Positions 38,346-50,697 of a DNA stretch of 64,000 nucleotides are shown in pieces. Under the pieces are notes generated by a model, which was not told the origin of the DNA, searched no databases, and worked only from the letters and a program-made list of their open reading frames with translations. A program made the translations under genes and the position numbers. Every line of letters begins with the position of its first letter. Position 1 is the first letter of the stretch. Location of the stretch: NCBI GenBank assembly GCA_008921705.1, contig VFFE01007030.1:973201-1037200 (forward strand), read 5' to 3'. The stretch is from Burhinus oedicnemus. Lineage: Eukaryota > Chordata > Aves > Charadriiformes > Burhinidae.

Positions 38346-41301
38346 CTTTTTCTCAGATTTCTAGGAGGTTGAGTAGACTAACGGCTGAGAGACATGCAAA
38401 AGACAAAGAACTTTTTGATTACCAATTCCTGTATCAAAATCAACTTAACAGTCTCCTAACACAGAATAGGTTATTCTGAATATTTTCTAAATGAGAATTT
38501 AATATTCATAACTTTCTTTTCTTGGGTTATTTTCCAAAGTCAAAAATGAACAGATGTGGGTTTGAATTAATTTGAATACTTCTATAAAAGAGAGAAACAA
38601 ATTATTATACAGTATCACTTTTCCTTGAAGTAGAATAGTAAAATATTCAAGACTAATTTAATAACAAAAGCCAAAATAATGAAGTATTTTTGACTATTTT
38701 CCTGAAAAACCTTTTTCATAATAACTATAGCGACAAAATTTCCTACCTTATTAGCTTTCTGTAACAGGAGATGTTTGGACTTCCACAGAGAACTTGTAGA
38801 AATTCACTACATAATTCAAAGAGAAGAGGAAGAAAACACAGTTGCTTCCTTCACTAATAAGCAGTAAGAAAAGGTATGCAAAGAGGAAATTAGCTTGCAC
38901 AATTACCTATGTATAGCAACAGTGTCAGAAACTGAAGATGTACAGCTGAATGTCATAATACAATTTGCAGCAGATATATTTGTGCAATGGTCCAATGTCC
39001 TATTATGTCCACAGTATCACTATACTTGGCTATGCCCAAGTGAAAAAAGAACATAATCCCTGCTCTAGTAGAGTCAAAGCCTAAAGGCAGACAAAAGGGA
39101 ATACTGTACGCGACTTTTCCAGCCTTTCTAACAGGAAAGCCCATATCCTAGAAATACCCAATTACAGTATCAAAGAAAAGTTAGAATCTATCAACTACTT
39201 AATACAATGTTAACACAGAAGGTCTAGGTATTTATGAAAAGCATTAGAAACTCCTTAATAACTACACATGTTCAGAAAGATTTAGGACTTTCTATCTTCA
39301 AAGAATTGAAAGGCTTCTTTTGTTCAGTAATGACCCTTAGCGTGTGCAGAAGCATTAATGTAAAATTGACTCAAAGTAAACTGCTTATGTCATTTTAGTA
39401 TTAGTTTCTAGTGGTATCTTAGTGTACCTTATATCCAAGCCTTGACCCAAATCAGACTTACTTGTACAGCAATGTAAAGCAAAAACATAATTTGTGAAAA
39501 GAATGGAGAATGCTTACTGTCCTTGCTCTGGCTTTCAGTGTTCTTAACAGGAAGAAGAAATAAATGCTTTTCCTGTCACTGGTGGACTCTGCTGCACAAG
39601 CGCACAACAATTTTCTAAGAGTGTGCATCCTACCTTTCTAGAATTTATTAGATTCCTGTGTTACCAACCAGTGATCACAGGTCTGCCTCACCCTCAGACT
39701 ATATGATTTTTAATAGTTATTTAAGCACTGTGGTAACTCAAAATACACATCATCTGCATAGCCCAGGGATGGGAATCAAATGAAAAAATCCACTCTAATT
39801 CTTGCTTTCTTCAAAAGGCACTTAACAAGAATGCTAGTGTTGCAGTATCAAATAAATTGTGAGGACATAGATTTTATTTATTTTTTTTTACAAAAAAAAC
39901 CCCTTAAACACGCAGATGTAGGAATGAAATGCAGCGTGGTAGCAGAAAGGAAAAATATGAAAAAATAGCAAATGTATCCAGCAAATGAAGACTACTGAAG
40001 AAAAGGAGGCTAACTACGGTATGGAAGTTATGTTTGCATACATATTAACAATTCCAAGTCGCTAGTTAGAGCTCAATTATGTGTTAGGCTTGGCAGAAGT
40101 ACAAGGAAAAGAAAGTAGGACTATATATATGTGTCATCCATATATGCTCCTCAGACACTACAGTTTACCATCTGAAATTTCTTAATATTATTACTTTAAT
40201 ATGAAAATGGAAAATGTACTTCAGCTCTTTCATTCAGTCCACTTTCTAAATATTCACTCACAATATTTCAGTCAGCTATGGCTAGAATGAAAGTGAGGCA
40301 AATTAGGTTCTGGGATGCACTCAAAATACAATGAAATAATTTGAAACATGGACATACGCTTTTCTAAGCATTTTGTAGAATTCTGGGCCTCCATGATTGT
40401 ATCCATCTTCACCAACTCAGAACATGGTCTGTTGCATATACTGCTTGTCAAATACTCATAGGGAAGAGGTTGTTGTGCTATCTAAAATACTATGTCTAAG
40501 TGCAGAATGTGCAAAATAGTAAGCTTCATAAAAGATTCTGCCAAAGGCTTCACTGGTAGCACATCACTTTCAGGCACCCTAGTGGGCATATGTTATTGAG
40601 GATCCCACTTACAGTTGGATGATGAGACCAGTCATCAATCACATGGCTATCCTCTGGAGGCAACACCACAGCAATTAAAGAGGGAGAAAAAAATTAAAAA
40701 TCATGGAAAAAGTGGGTTGGGACTGAGTGAGGGCTTGCACATCAGCCAGGTGAAGACAACTCATCAGGAGCAAGAGGAAAATCTACAGCTGGAGAGGATT
40801 TTAGGAAAAGCAGTAAGACCTGTATTTGGAAAGAACACCAAAATCTACAATAAGGATTTACATGCGAGTACGTGTGAAATAAAGCAGATCCTACTAAAGG
40901 AAGGTATGCAAACTAAATGAGTCTATATGTATTCACAGGAGAGAAAAGGAAGAAAAAGCAATGGCAACAGGCACATAATCTAAATGTGGAAGGGGATTCT
41001 ATTGCAACTTCTTCCTACACCTGCCCAAACGGGATTTTGGCTGGATTCTGACCTCTGTCAGCAATGGGACATGGATGACAAGGGGTGAATCCATTACACT
41101 CCTACTAGGGCTGGTCAGAATTGGTTCTTCAAAAGTGATACAAAATAAAGCAAAATTCCAAATTGAGGGAATTGACACGTAGAAAACAGAAGTAAATAAC
41201 AGGTGACATGGCTCAGGTTAACACAGTGCCAATCTTATTTAAAATTCCTTAAAAGCTTGATAAGGCAAAAAGGAATAACCTGTCTGGGACAGGTTGGAAT
41301 G
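38346..41301. other. Gene-free stretch
   Basis: No exon was recognised. The plus-strand frame at 40,615-40,920 (101 codons) is hydrophilic and lysine/glutamate-rich but matches nothing I know and has no splice context. The segment near 41,105 (AGGGCTGGTCAGAATTGGTT) resembles the start of old repeats seen in reptiles, but only weakly. Confidence 0.45.
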
Positions 41302-41318
41302 TAAATAAATAAATAAAG
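41302..41318. repeat. (AAAT)n short microsatellite
   Basis: Four AAAT-type units in a row, lying directly upstream of the decayed LINE piece at 41,388. Confidence 0.85.
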
Positions 41319-41387
41319 CACTACAGGAATATAAAGGGAATTTAGTTAGGACTCTGATACAATATATCACTCAGAGTAGCGAGCACA

Positions 41388-41462
41388 TGGAGAGAGCTGC
41401 CAAGTGAAATCATCAAAGTACATTATATAGATGAACTTAAAAGATACTTGGACATTTTTATG
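41388..41462 (+). pseudogene. Relic of a CR1/L3-class LINE ORF2 C-terminus
   Basis: In one plus-strand frame the codons read WRELPSEIIKV, then HYIDELKRYLDIF. This is the spacing of the well-conserved end of CR1-clade ORF2 proteins (W-x-x-LP-x-E-V-V followed by about nine residues and F/L-K-R-x-L-D), which is intact in the three good CR1 copies of this window (for example [23 protein letters not shown] near 53,540). The nucleotide sequence has otherwise diverged and no avian CR1 3' tail follows, so it would be a much older insertion. The homology is short, hence moderate confidence. Confidence 0.5.
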
Positions 41463-42091
41463 GTGAGAGAAAAAGAGAAAAGGGTATTGAAGGATACAGT
41501 AGATACAAACCAGGCCAGGAGGGGATGTAATAAACTTAAAGAAGAACATTCTGGGTTCAGATGTACTTTTCCGGTTCAGAAATTCCTTTTGTCCCTACCA
41601 GTGATTAAATGAAACTAACTCCTTATATGTTAAGTATCTGCTAAGCACCATAATCATTACTCCAGAAGTTATGACACATGGCTGCATGCAGAAAATTCTG
41701 ACAATATCCCTTTCCTTCTGGCCACAAAAAGCTACTGTGTTCATTGACCAACACCATACATATATCACTAAGAACAGAACTCATAAAATTCATATCCAAA
41801 AACAATAGTTTGCTCTCATCTGTGTTGCAAAGAAATGCTTAAGCAAGCTGGACATATTTTTCAGTATTGACAGGACAAGTGTCACATATTCCTGCCCAGT
41901 AATATGACAGAATAGCACAAACACATACCAGCAAATATATCATAGCAAAGACCTTAACTTAATTCTTACTTGTATCAGTTTTAACTAAGTAAAAGGACAG
42001 AATGGACACAAAATTGGGAAAAGATAAAAAAGTCAAAATTACTTGCTTTAAGCAGAACAAGTCAACGTTTCTCTCACAGAGGCCTTGTAAT
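41463..42091. other. Spacer between LINE relic and CR1 copy
   Basis: Non-coding AT-rich sequence with no recognised feature. It may include the remaining 3' part of the older LINE. Confidence 0.45.
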
Positions 42092-43258
42092 CACAGAATC
42101 ACAGAATGGTTAGAGCTGGTAGGGACCTTAAAGATCATCTAGTTCCAACCCCCCTGCCATGGACAGGGACACCTCCCACTAACTAGACCAGGTTACTCAA
42201 AGCCTCATCCAACCTGGCCTTGAACATTTCCAGGGATGGGGCCTCCACAACTTCTCTGGGCAGCCTGTTCCAGTGTCTCACCACCCTCACAGTAAAGATT
42301 TTCTTCCTAACAGCTAATCTAAATATACCCTTTTTCAGTTTAAAACTGTTACCCCTCATCCTATCACTACTCTCAGTGGCCAGTCCAGCCCAAACCACGA
42401 CAAAGTCCCTCCCCATCTTTCCTGTAGGTCCGCTTTAGGTACTGGAAGGCTGCTATAAGGTCTCCCCAGAGACTTCTCTTCTCCAGGCTGAACAACCCCA
42501 ACTATCTCAGCCTGTCTTCATAGGAGAGATGCTCCATCCCTCTGATCATCTTCATGGCCCTCTTCTGGACTCGCTCCAACAGGCCCATGTCCTTCTTATG
42601 CTGGGGGCTCCAGAGCTGGATGCAGTACTCCAGGTGGGGTCTCATGAGAGCAGAGTAGAGGGGCAGAATCACCTCCCTCAATCTGCTGGCCATGCTTCTT
42701 CTGATGCAGCCCATGATAAGGTTGGCTTTCTGGGCTGCAAGTGCACATTGCTGGCTCATGTTGAGCTTCTCATCAACCAACACCCCCAAGTCCTTCTCCT
42801 CAGGGCTGTTCTCAATCCATTCTCTGCCCGGCCTGTGTTTGTGCTTGGGATTGCCCCGACCCACGTGCAGGACCTTGCACTTGGCCTTGTTGAACTTCAT
42901 GAGGTTGGCACGGGCCCACCTCTCAAGTCTGCCCAGGTCCCTCTGGATGGCACCCCCTCCCTCCAGCGTGTTGACCGCACCGCATAGCTTGGTGTTGTTG
43001 GCAAACTTGCTGAGGGTGCACTCAATCCCACTATCCATGTTGATGACAAAGATGTTAAACAGACTGACCTCTGAAAAACACCACTCATCACTGGTTGCCA
43101 CCTGGACATTGAGCCATTGATTGCAACACTTTGAGTGCAATCATCCAGCCAATTCCTTATCCACCAAGTGGTCCATCTGTCAAATCCATGTGTCTCCGAT
43201 TTAGAGACAAGCATGTCATGTGGGACAGTGTCAAATGCTTTGCACAAATCCAGGTATG
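42092..43258 (-). mobile_element. CR1 LINE, 5'-truncated, minus strand
   Basis: The plus strand starts with AATCACAGAATCACAGAATG, the reverse complement of the short CR1 terminal units, and continues GGGACCTTAAAGATCATCTA, GTTCCAACCCCCCTGCCATG, the CR1 3' end. Homology to ORF2 continues to about 43,258, where the coding resemblance (YLDLCKAFDTVPHDML) stops. A perfect palindrome begins 22 bases further on. The element contains ORF2 sequence split over at least three frames. Plus-strand frames over it are antisense shadows. Confidence 0.96.
42183..43257 (-). pseudogene. Broken CR1 ORF2 reverse transcriptase with altered catalytic box
   Basis: Reading leftwards, the first part (frame of 42,897-43,274) shows YLDLCKAFDTVPHDMLVSK and [14 protein letters not shown], the palm and following segment of the reverse transcriptase. 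A frame change in the interval of about 43,050-43,110 moves homology to the frame of 42,502-43,140. There the catalytic box reads [10 protein letters not shown]: both aspartates that bind metal (ADD in functional relatives) are asparagines, encoded by AAC AAC at 42,994-42,999. After it come [59 protein letters not shown] stop near 42,502 interrupts the frame, and the last segment ([20 protein letters not shown]) is in the frame of 42,183-42,416. It is clearly dead. Confidence 0.93.
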
Positions 43259-43279
43259 ACCACATGGTCACCACATGAT

Positions 43280-43301
43280 CTATGTGATCATGATCACATA
43301 G
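43280..43301. repeat. Perfect 22-base palindrome beside the CR1 5' end
   Basis: CTATGTGATCA is followed immediately by its reverse complement TGATCACATAG with no spacer. It sits about 22 bases beyond the last recognisable CR1 coding sequence, so it either belonged to the target site or arose at the 5' junction during insertion. CACATGGTCACCACATGAT just before it is a diverged related stretch. Confidence 0.9.
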
Positions 43302-46300
43302 AAATAATAGAAGCTGCTGGGAAGGCTATTACGTGATTACTCCAAATAACAGCTCTTCTGCTGTTTGCTTGTTTAAAGGACAGGTACACACTATAAAATT
43401 TGACACACCTTTGATTCTTGCACCTCCTGCACTTCACTCTTTTGCTCCATCTTTCCTAAACAACTCCACAGAACTCACAGTATTGCTAACCACACCATCC
43501 TAAGGATCAATAGTGCTTCATGCAGTCTAACAGCTGGCCTGACATATGCATGTGGGATTCTCCAATGGGTCTTCAGTAGCTTGAAACTAAAAGCAAAGAA
43601 AGTCCCCATTGCTCTACTGTGGCAGGGATGTACCTTTCAGAAGAAATGTAGAACACCAACATTTGCATCTCTTCCACCTCCACCTACACAGACCCTACTG
43701 GAGCACATTAGACTTCCTATATATCTGCTGTGTTTGGTTTAGCAACAGTCGACACCTCGTAGTTCAGAAGAAGGTGAAATACAAAGGCTCGCCTATTTTC
43801 TGATCCACTCTGACATTTGAGTCATTTATTTTCTATACATAAAGCATAAATTTCTTCTTCTTTTTCCCATTGGAAATACATTAAGGAGAACAAATGACTG
43901 AACTTAAGACGTGATACACATTTTTCTTGTTGCTAATAATTTTCTTTTATTAGAAGATAAATTTCATTTTTCTTATATATTTAATCATTGTCCCAAAAAG
44001 CTATCCCTAAAGTCAGAATTTTGCTTTAGTTAGGCAGGGAAATTAGTAGTCATGTATAGATATATTTTTGTTATTTCAAAACCCATATAGTCCTATTTCC
44101 CTGAACTCTGGACAGATCAGATCAAAGAAGTTCTTTCTTTATTCATAAGCCCAGAAATTTCTCATCATATCATCTGACTGAAAGCCATTTCTTCAGCGTT
44201 CTTCTCAGAGTGACAAACTATCTGGTCTGCAACCGAAGATTCCTTTCTTATCTCCTCTTGTGCCTTTCTCATACTTCTTTTTCTCCTCCAGCCTCATAAT
44301 ATCCAGAAAAGCCCAAGCCAAACAGTTCTTGATTCCTAAGGGTATACATTCACACTTCTTTTTCAGGACAGTGACATATTTCTGAGGTTTAGTTTCAGGC
44401 CCCCCCAAACGTTCCTTATTTTTCACTCAATGGCCGTATTTTCAATTGACAGAATTGCAAAACTGTCCTGATTTTAAGTGAACTGTTTTCCAGACATTCC
44501 ACAGCTATAACAATCTGTCCTTGCCTCATATGTCCACAAGAATTAAGTTATTAAAAAATAAAATTAAAAAATACAAACCCCGAATATTGTTAGGCTCGCA
44601 AAATGAACCATATCACTGACACCAATTTTATTCTCAATCCCTTTTGTTTCAAGGTGGTTCTCATTACAGTATTAAGCCTGGCAGTCCTAAAATCTGAAAA
44701 CTTCAGTTCATCCCATACTATCAGCAACGGAAGCTTAATTTACTACTCTGTCTTGCCCATAAGCTTCAGGTATGATCTGTAGGAATCATTGTCAACCAAA
44801 AGCAGAATATTCAGATTTCAAAAATACCCAAACACCTGCTTTTCATCCTTTAGACTGTGAAACAAAAGTGTCCATTATGCAGATGGCTAATAGGAGATTA
44901 TCAGCAATGGTCACCAGGTCAAAACTTCCAAATTTACAGGGCTTTCATAAAATGGCCCAATTTCCCAAAGCTAGAACCAAGCATGTCTCCCCCAGGGCTC
45001 CAAGACTCTGCCCCTACTTCTGCAGTGGCAATCACCCATAAAAGATTTTATTGTAAACCTACAGGGATCACTTTTTAACTTGTATTGTTGCCCTCCCGAT
45101 CCCCCCACATAAAAGGTCTGAAAGCATAACCATGTCTCCACAAGGTTTTATTACCAGAAGATGTTATGATGTAACAGGGGAAGGATCATTCTCTATATAC
45201 CTGCCACTTTTCCTTCCTGCCTAAATGATCTCCCACTGATCATTCATGAAAACAGAATATTAACTTAAATGAGTCTTTAGTTTGACCTAAGTTTGTCTGA
45301 TATTAATTGTATTTTGTGTGCTACCTTAAGAGATCTGGAGATTAAAAAAAACGTCCCAAATTATTCTTACACACCCTACATGACACTATATAACTTGTAA
45401 AAAATCCAAATAGATAATCAATAGAGTAATTATGTGACAACACACAAGAGAGGCATTTAAAAGGGTTGTTTATGCAATATCCAGAGCAAAGCACTGGCAT
45501 TCAGGAAGCTTTGGTTATATTCCTATATTCTAGCAAAAATTTGATAAGATTTTCAAGAAGACACTTGTTCACTGTGTTCTCTGAAGGTTAATGATAGAGT
45601 CAGGAAGAAAACCTTGGGCTATTCAAGTGAAAAGCAGGTTACACACTGAGTGAAAATATCGAAGCTTCAAATAGTCAGTCTTCACTCACTGCAACTTACA
45701 TGCTTCTAACCACCGTTTCTCAGACAAATACATTCACATTTGGCAAAGCACATACAGGTTTACATCCTACAAGCACTTATGGATACAATTAACTTCAGCA
45801 ATACAGAGACCCACTCACTTCAATGACCTACCAATGTAAGTATTAGATTGATGCTCACTCCCTTGTATTGTGCTTCAGTATCTGATCAGTCCCAAGGAGG
45901 CTCTCAAAAGAGCAATCACGTGAGGAAGACCTCTGCGTGGAGAAACAGCACAATTGCATGGTGCATACTTAGCTCATACATGAATTCACAGACTATTTTT
46001 AAAATTTTATGTCAGATTTGGTCACTTTTTCCTGATCTGTTCCTCTTCACCCTACCACTCCCCCCATAACTTGGTAAATGAATGAAAAAAACCCTGAACA
46101 ACAATTTAAGAACACCCTCATTTGTTGTTCAGTAAGTGTCTGGTAACAATATACAGGTTGTTTGGAGTTCTTCATCACTTACTGAAGAATTTCTGCAGGC
46201 ACCCCAGGAATTATAGTCTTCAAGGACTACAAAGAGCAAATCTAATACTGGTATTTGAGATGGGCTACTGACTTTATACCGGACACAGACATTGCGTGAT

Positions 46301-46920
46301 GTTATGTCAGTTCCCTGATTGGAATAGAATAATTCTCACTGCCTCACACACAAAAAGACATTTACTTTTTCAGCCTTCATGATCCAGAGACATGCTCTTA
46401 CAGCTACGTTTGTAAGCTGTCACTGGACAACTGCAAGAAGGTGAGCAAAAAGCTTCCTCCTTTCCACACAGCTGTGTAAATGCTGCTCATAATAACTTGT
46501 TCTCAGAAATGAAAGGGCTATTTATTCCTGGATTCCCCACCCCAAAAACCTGAAGAAAGAGAAAGTAGGCCCAGATCCTACCTACCCTCTGCATTAGCAC
46601 ACAGAACAGGGAAATTAATTTGGAAGTATAACAACACACATGTACTTCACTCATCCACTTGTACCCATAGCAGCACCAAAGGCTCGATCTCTCTGGTTTT
46701 ACCAGTTTATTCTCTTAATGTTCACTATTAGAATAAACATTCCCGCTAGCCAAGTCATTTTGTAGAGTCTCCCATGAACACAAGAATTACAGGGCCAAAT
46801 GAAGTCAGTGTTTTTCATTTAAGGGATTCTTTCCCCCCTAGCCTTCACTTCACCTTAAAGACAGTAACAACAAACATGAAGTTAGCTGAGCAATTTCATT
46901 GTCAGTGGTAGAAGTGGATG
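43302..46920. other. Gene-free stretch
   Basis: No gene or confident repeat was seen. The minus-strand frame 44,205-44,426 and plus-strand frames 44,772-45,078 lack a recognisable domain. Near 45,815-45,833 (CACTCACTTCAATGACC) there is another short echo of the ancient TTCAATGG-type amniote repeats. Confidence 0.45.
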
Positions 46921-46922
46921 CC

Positions 46923-46971
46923 AAAAAAAGGGGGAAGGAAGAGGACAGGGAAAGGAGGATAGGCAGAAGAA
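46923..46971 (+). repeat. Purine-rich tract
   Basis: An almost uninterrupted run of A and G (AAAAAAAGGGGGAAGGAAGA then GGACAGGGAAAGGAGG) broken by only a few pyrimidines. It is simple low-complexity sequence, with some potential for triplex formation. Confidence 0.75.
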
Positions 46972-47050
46972 CGCAAAAATCCCCATTTTAAAGCCTGCCC
47001 CAGATCATGTAAAGCTGGCAATGGATTTTGGTTAATCCCTCTAGTGCTTC

Positions 47051-47080
47051 AGTGGAAAAATCACCAGTGGAAAAATCACA
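47051..47080. repeat. Two tandem 15-base units
   Basis: AGTGGAAAAATCACC is followed at once by AGTGGAAAAATCACA. This is a very small tandem duplication with a single difference. It appears in antisense translation as a repeated VIFPL. Confidence 0.85.
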
Positions 47081-50000
47081 GCAGGCAGCTGGATACACCA
47101 TCCAAGGCTGCCCTTTCTTGTGTTTTTTTCAATTTCTGGCAGTATATTGTCACACATGCAGCATCTCGCCATTTCCACAGACTGCGGCTGTACAGTCAAT
47201 TGAACTAAAACAGTTAAAGGCAAAAGCAAAAGCAAAGGTTCAAAGGGCAACGAATACCTGGGGCTTTTGGAATTCTGCAGGTGTGGGACTCCTGATCCCA
47301 GCTAGCTAACCCTGCTGCAGAAATCACTGCATACTTGCAGAGTTTTCCTATCTGCCTACTTCCACCCAATTGGCATCCAAATTTCAAAAGCTTTATAATG
47401 CTGCTATCAAAGATTTTTTTAAAAAGTAATCTGTGTAACCTGGTCTCTGATCTTGCATTTTAAATGTGGAAGGGGAAAAGAAGGGCAATCATCATTCAGG
47501 AAAAAGCATTATTACTAACACAGCAGTGTAAATACCAGTAATGTAGACCCACAATGCAGTCTTCAGGATGTATTTGTATGGATAAAGCACAATTTCCTTT
47601 TCTATGAGCGCTATGTTTTTTCTCCAAAATATATCTGAACATTACAAGTGTCAGCTCAGTTAGAAATCTCTTTTTTCATATGATGGAGCTCCAAGGGACT
47701 TACAGATGTCACTCAGTATCTTTTAGGGAAATCATATGGGGGCGAAACAGTACAGATGCATAAATCTTGTCTGCTACTGTGTGGAAACTATATTATTTCT
47801 ATTTTTAAAAATAATTTTAGTTGCATCTGGTGGCTTCTACTAAGAGTATATTTGAGCTTGGTAGAGCTAAAATACTTACAAATATAAAACAAACCACAGC
47901 TTCAAAGAGCTCTCTATCTCAATAAATAAAATGGACAAAAAGTGGAAAATTAAGTAGGATTATCCCAATTTACACAGAGAGAATGAAAGCCATAGCTCTA
48001 TGGTCATTAGTACAAGGTTATCAAAAAAACCCCCCAGAAACAAGATGAGGAGTAGGCACCACAAGCATTTTTTCTCAAACTAGCCCCAGATGTGATACAG
48101 AAGTTACACTGGCTGTGGAAGGACAAGTAAAGTTTGATCTAACATAAAGATTTGCGTGAACACCACTGAGGTAGGATGAGCACCTTCTATGCCCTGTTTC
48201 AGACAGTTTGCCACAGAGCCATAAGATCCCCCAATGCTGTGCTTGTATTTCTTATTTCTTAGTCACTGAAAATAAAAGTATTCTGATTATGTTGAAGTAA
48301 CAGTTCATTCTATCTCAAGAAAAAAATGGTAATGTTTTCAGTGCTACAGTTACAGTAAAGGAAGAAAAAACAGCAAGTCACATAAGCATGGGCTGTGTTT
48401 TGGTGTTTGTACAATAAAGGAAAGAAGCCCCGGGATGTCTTTTATACTGTAAACATGTCTTTGGAGTTACTCACTCTGACTAATATGTAAGTATATTTGA
48501 CAGGAAAATAAAAACAATTAAAAAAACATACTTCAAGATCTGGAGTGTTTATTATAAATATTCATCAGGTTGGTCAAGTGTTTGCATAAATGATGAACTC
48601 AATTTAGATAAAAAGAAAAGTATTTTAACAGCCTCTTGGTCAGCTGCAATATTCACAACCAACAGAGGCATAAACCAAATAGGCTCAGCAGAGAAAACAC
48701 ATTCTGCTCTTTCTGTCCAAAGCTGTTGGGTGAACATGTTTCTAAAAACTTAAAACCTTAATCACTATCATAAGTTAGGAGAAAAACAAATAATTTTATT
48801 TACACAATGTTTATCTGCCAATGGCATTTTAGGAGTTTCCTACAAAATAACACACAGATTAAAGAGACAAAAATAGACAAAAATTGCACATTATTAAAAA
48901 CAGAAAACCCCTTAAAAACATTCAATCACTATGCAGTGCTGAAGAACTCAAAAAGGTTTCAAAAGCTCTTAAATTACAGGGTTCTTCTCAGATCAAAACA
49001 CCAGGACTCCAAAACCTAAGACGCAACTGCTGCCCCTCATGCTTCTAAGCTGACTTAACACCAAGACACCTTTTCATCCTGCTGGCACTAACACATCCTC
49101 CTTCACTTGAAAATGAAAAAGAAATAATTAGAAATTCCCACTGGCTGCAAGCTGAGAAACGTGGCTCTTCATTCGTCAAAGAGCTGCCAATTCTAATTCA
49201 AAGGACCTACTTTCTTGGTTAATGCTGATCCTACCTTCCTACTAGCAATGAATCGGTTTGTAAGAAACTAGCTTTTACAGTACTTCACTGTTGTTAGTTC
49301 TTCAGAGACAACTCTGTTACACATAAATTTTTGTCACAGGCTCCATGCAGGACACCAATACCTAGGCTTACCTGCTTCACTTTGGAAGCACACTCCTTAA
49401 TTTTTTGATCAGCCCCCTTTACAATTGGACTGTAGAACTCTGACAATAGCCTGTAAAAGGTGCATTCTGGAGTTTCCTTTTATCTGCACAATCAACAGAA
49501 ATTTTAATTAACTGACAAATACAAAATCAGTGCTCTCATTTATGTACCCTGCAAAGAGTAGGACTGCAGAAGTGAAGCTGAGGACAGAAGGTACATGAGT
49601 TGAGCGAAATCCTTAGCCGTTAAGAAGCAATAGAAGAGCATAGCTTGCCACTAGATCCTCTTTTCTAACAGTTACTCAAGAGAAAAAGAAAATTACTTCT
49701 TTTACTTGTAAAGGTATGTCATAATAAAAATAAATTTAACAAATGTCATAAAATTACTTTGATGTAACGTCTTTAATTTTCAAGTAAGATCCACACTTTT
49801 GATACAGTTGGAAATAAAATCTAGGACAGGCCAGCATCTAGGTAAATGAACAAATACCTTTTCACGTAAAAATGTTTTGCTTGTAGTGTATATGAAGTTA
49901 CAATCCCCTACACAACTAAACACTTGGAAAAATTTCTAAGTCCGCTTCAACAACACATCCCATTTGAGGACAACATTCACTATATTTTTTTAAGAAAAAT

Positions 50001-50158
50001 CTGTCATGATAGCTGTTTAAAGCTTTACTGTCTCTTTCATCTTGGAATATTTTCATTTGTGAATCAGCACTGGGGTCCTTGGAGTTATACATCTAGTGGG
50101 CATTTTTTGTTGGGTAAAAGGGAACTCAACCTTTTGCCTGAAACCTCAAGGTTTGGTT

Positions 50159-50174
50159 AAAAAAAAAAAAAAAG
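50159..50174. repeat. Poly(A) tract, 16 A
   Basis: A mononucleotide run with no recognisable retroposon upstream. Confidence 0.9.
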
Positions 50175-50681
50175 ATATAAAGGGTCACTCTTACCCCACA
50201 CTTCAAGAGTGATAACAGACCATGGATTAGCTGATATATTAGCTCTAGGTAGAAAACTATAATATTTTACTCAGAAATAACCCTGGATAATTGCCTTGAA
50301 TAACCCAAGGCCTGCAGAGTGCTATCTTTACTTCGTTTGCAAAGCAACTTAGTTTGTTTTAGCTATTGAAAGCAAAACAAGTCTCACACTTAAGTCCAAG
50401 CAAAATGTACACAGATGCACCTATTTCATAAACTGGAAAATTCTTTCCATATATGGTGCTTTTTGTCTGTCTTCATTGTGACTTCAGTCTACAGACATCA
50501 CACTACTAGAATGTACAGAAATTTTGAAATTAAATTGAAAATAATTTTTCTGAAGTTAGAAAAAGAAAACTGATTTAAACTAGAACAGAGGTTGAAAATG
50601 AAATACGGTAACTCTTCCAGTAATTGCTGACTCCCACCAAAATCTCAATGCAGTCAAGAAAATGTGTTCTAAATATCTATT

Positions 50682-50697
50682 AAAAAAAAAAAAAAAA
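50682..50697. repeat. Poly(A) tract, 16 A
   Basis: A mononucleotide run in AT-rich DNA, with no recognisable retroposon upstream. Confidence 0.9.

Noticed and set aside
40615..40920. Hydrophilic plus-strand frame of 101 codons
   Set aside because: Lysine- and glutamate-rich composition follows from A-rich DNA. There is no motif, and it lies near an old LINE relic.
42529..43120. Plus-strand frames of 142-152 codons over the 42-43 kb region
   Set aside because: These are long but antisense to CR1 ORF2. The minus-strand translation carries all recognisable motifs.
47955..48030. Possible reverse-strand MIR or L2 end
   Set aside because: Resemblance is limited to ATTATCCCAATTTACA and a loose continuation, which is too weak for a separate call.
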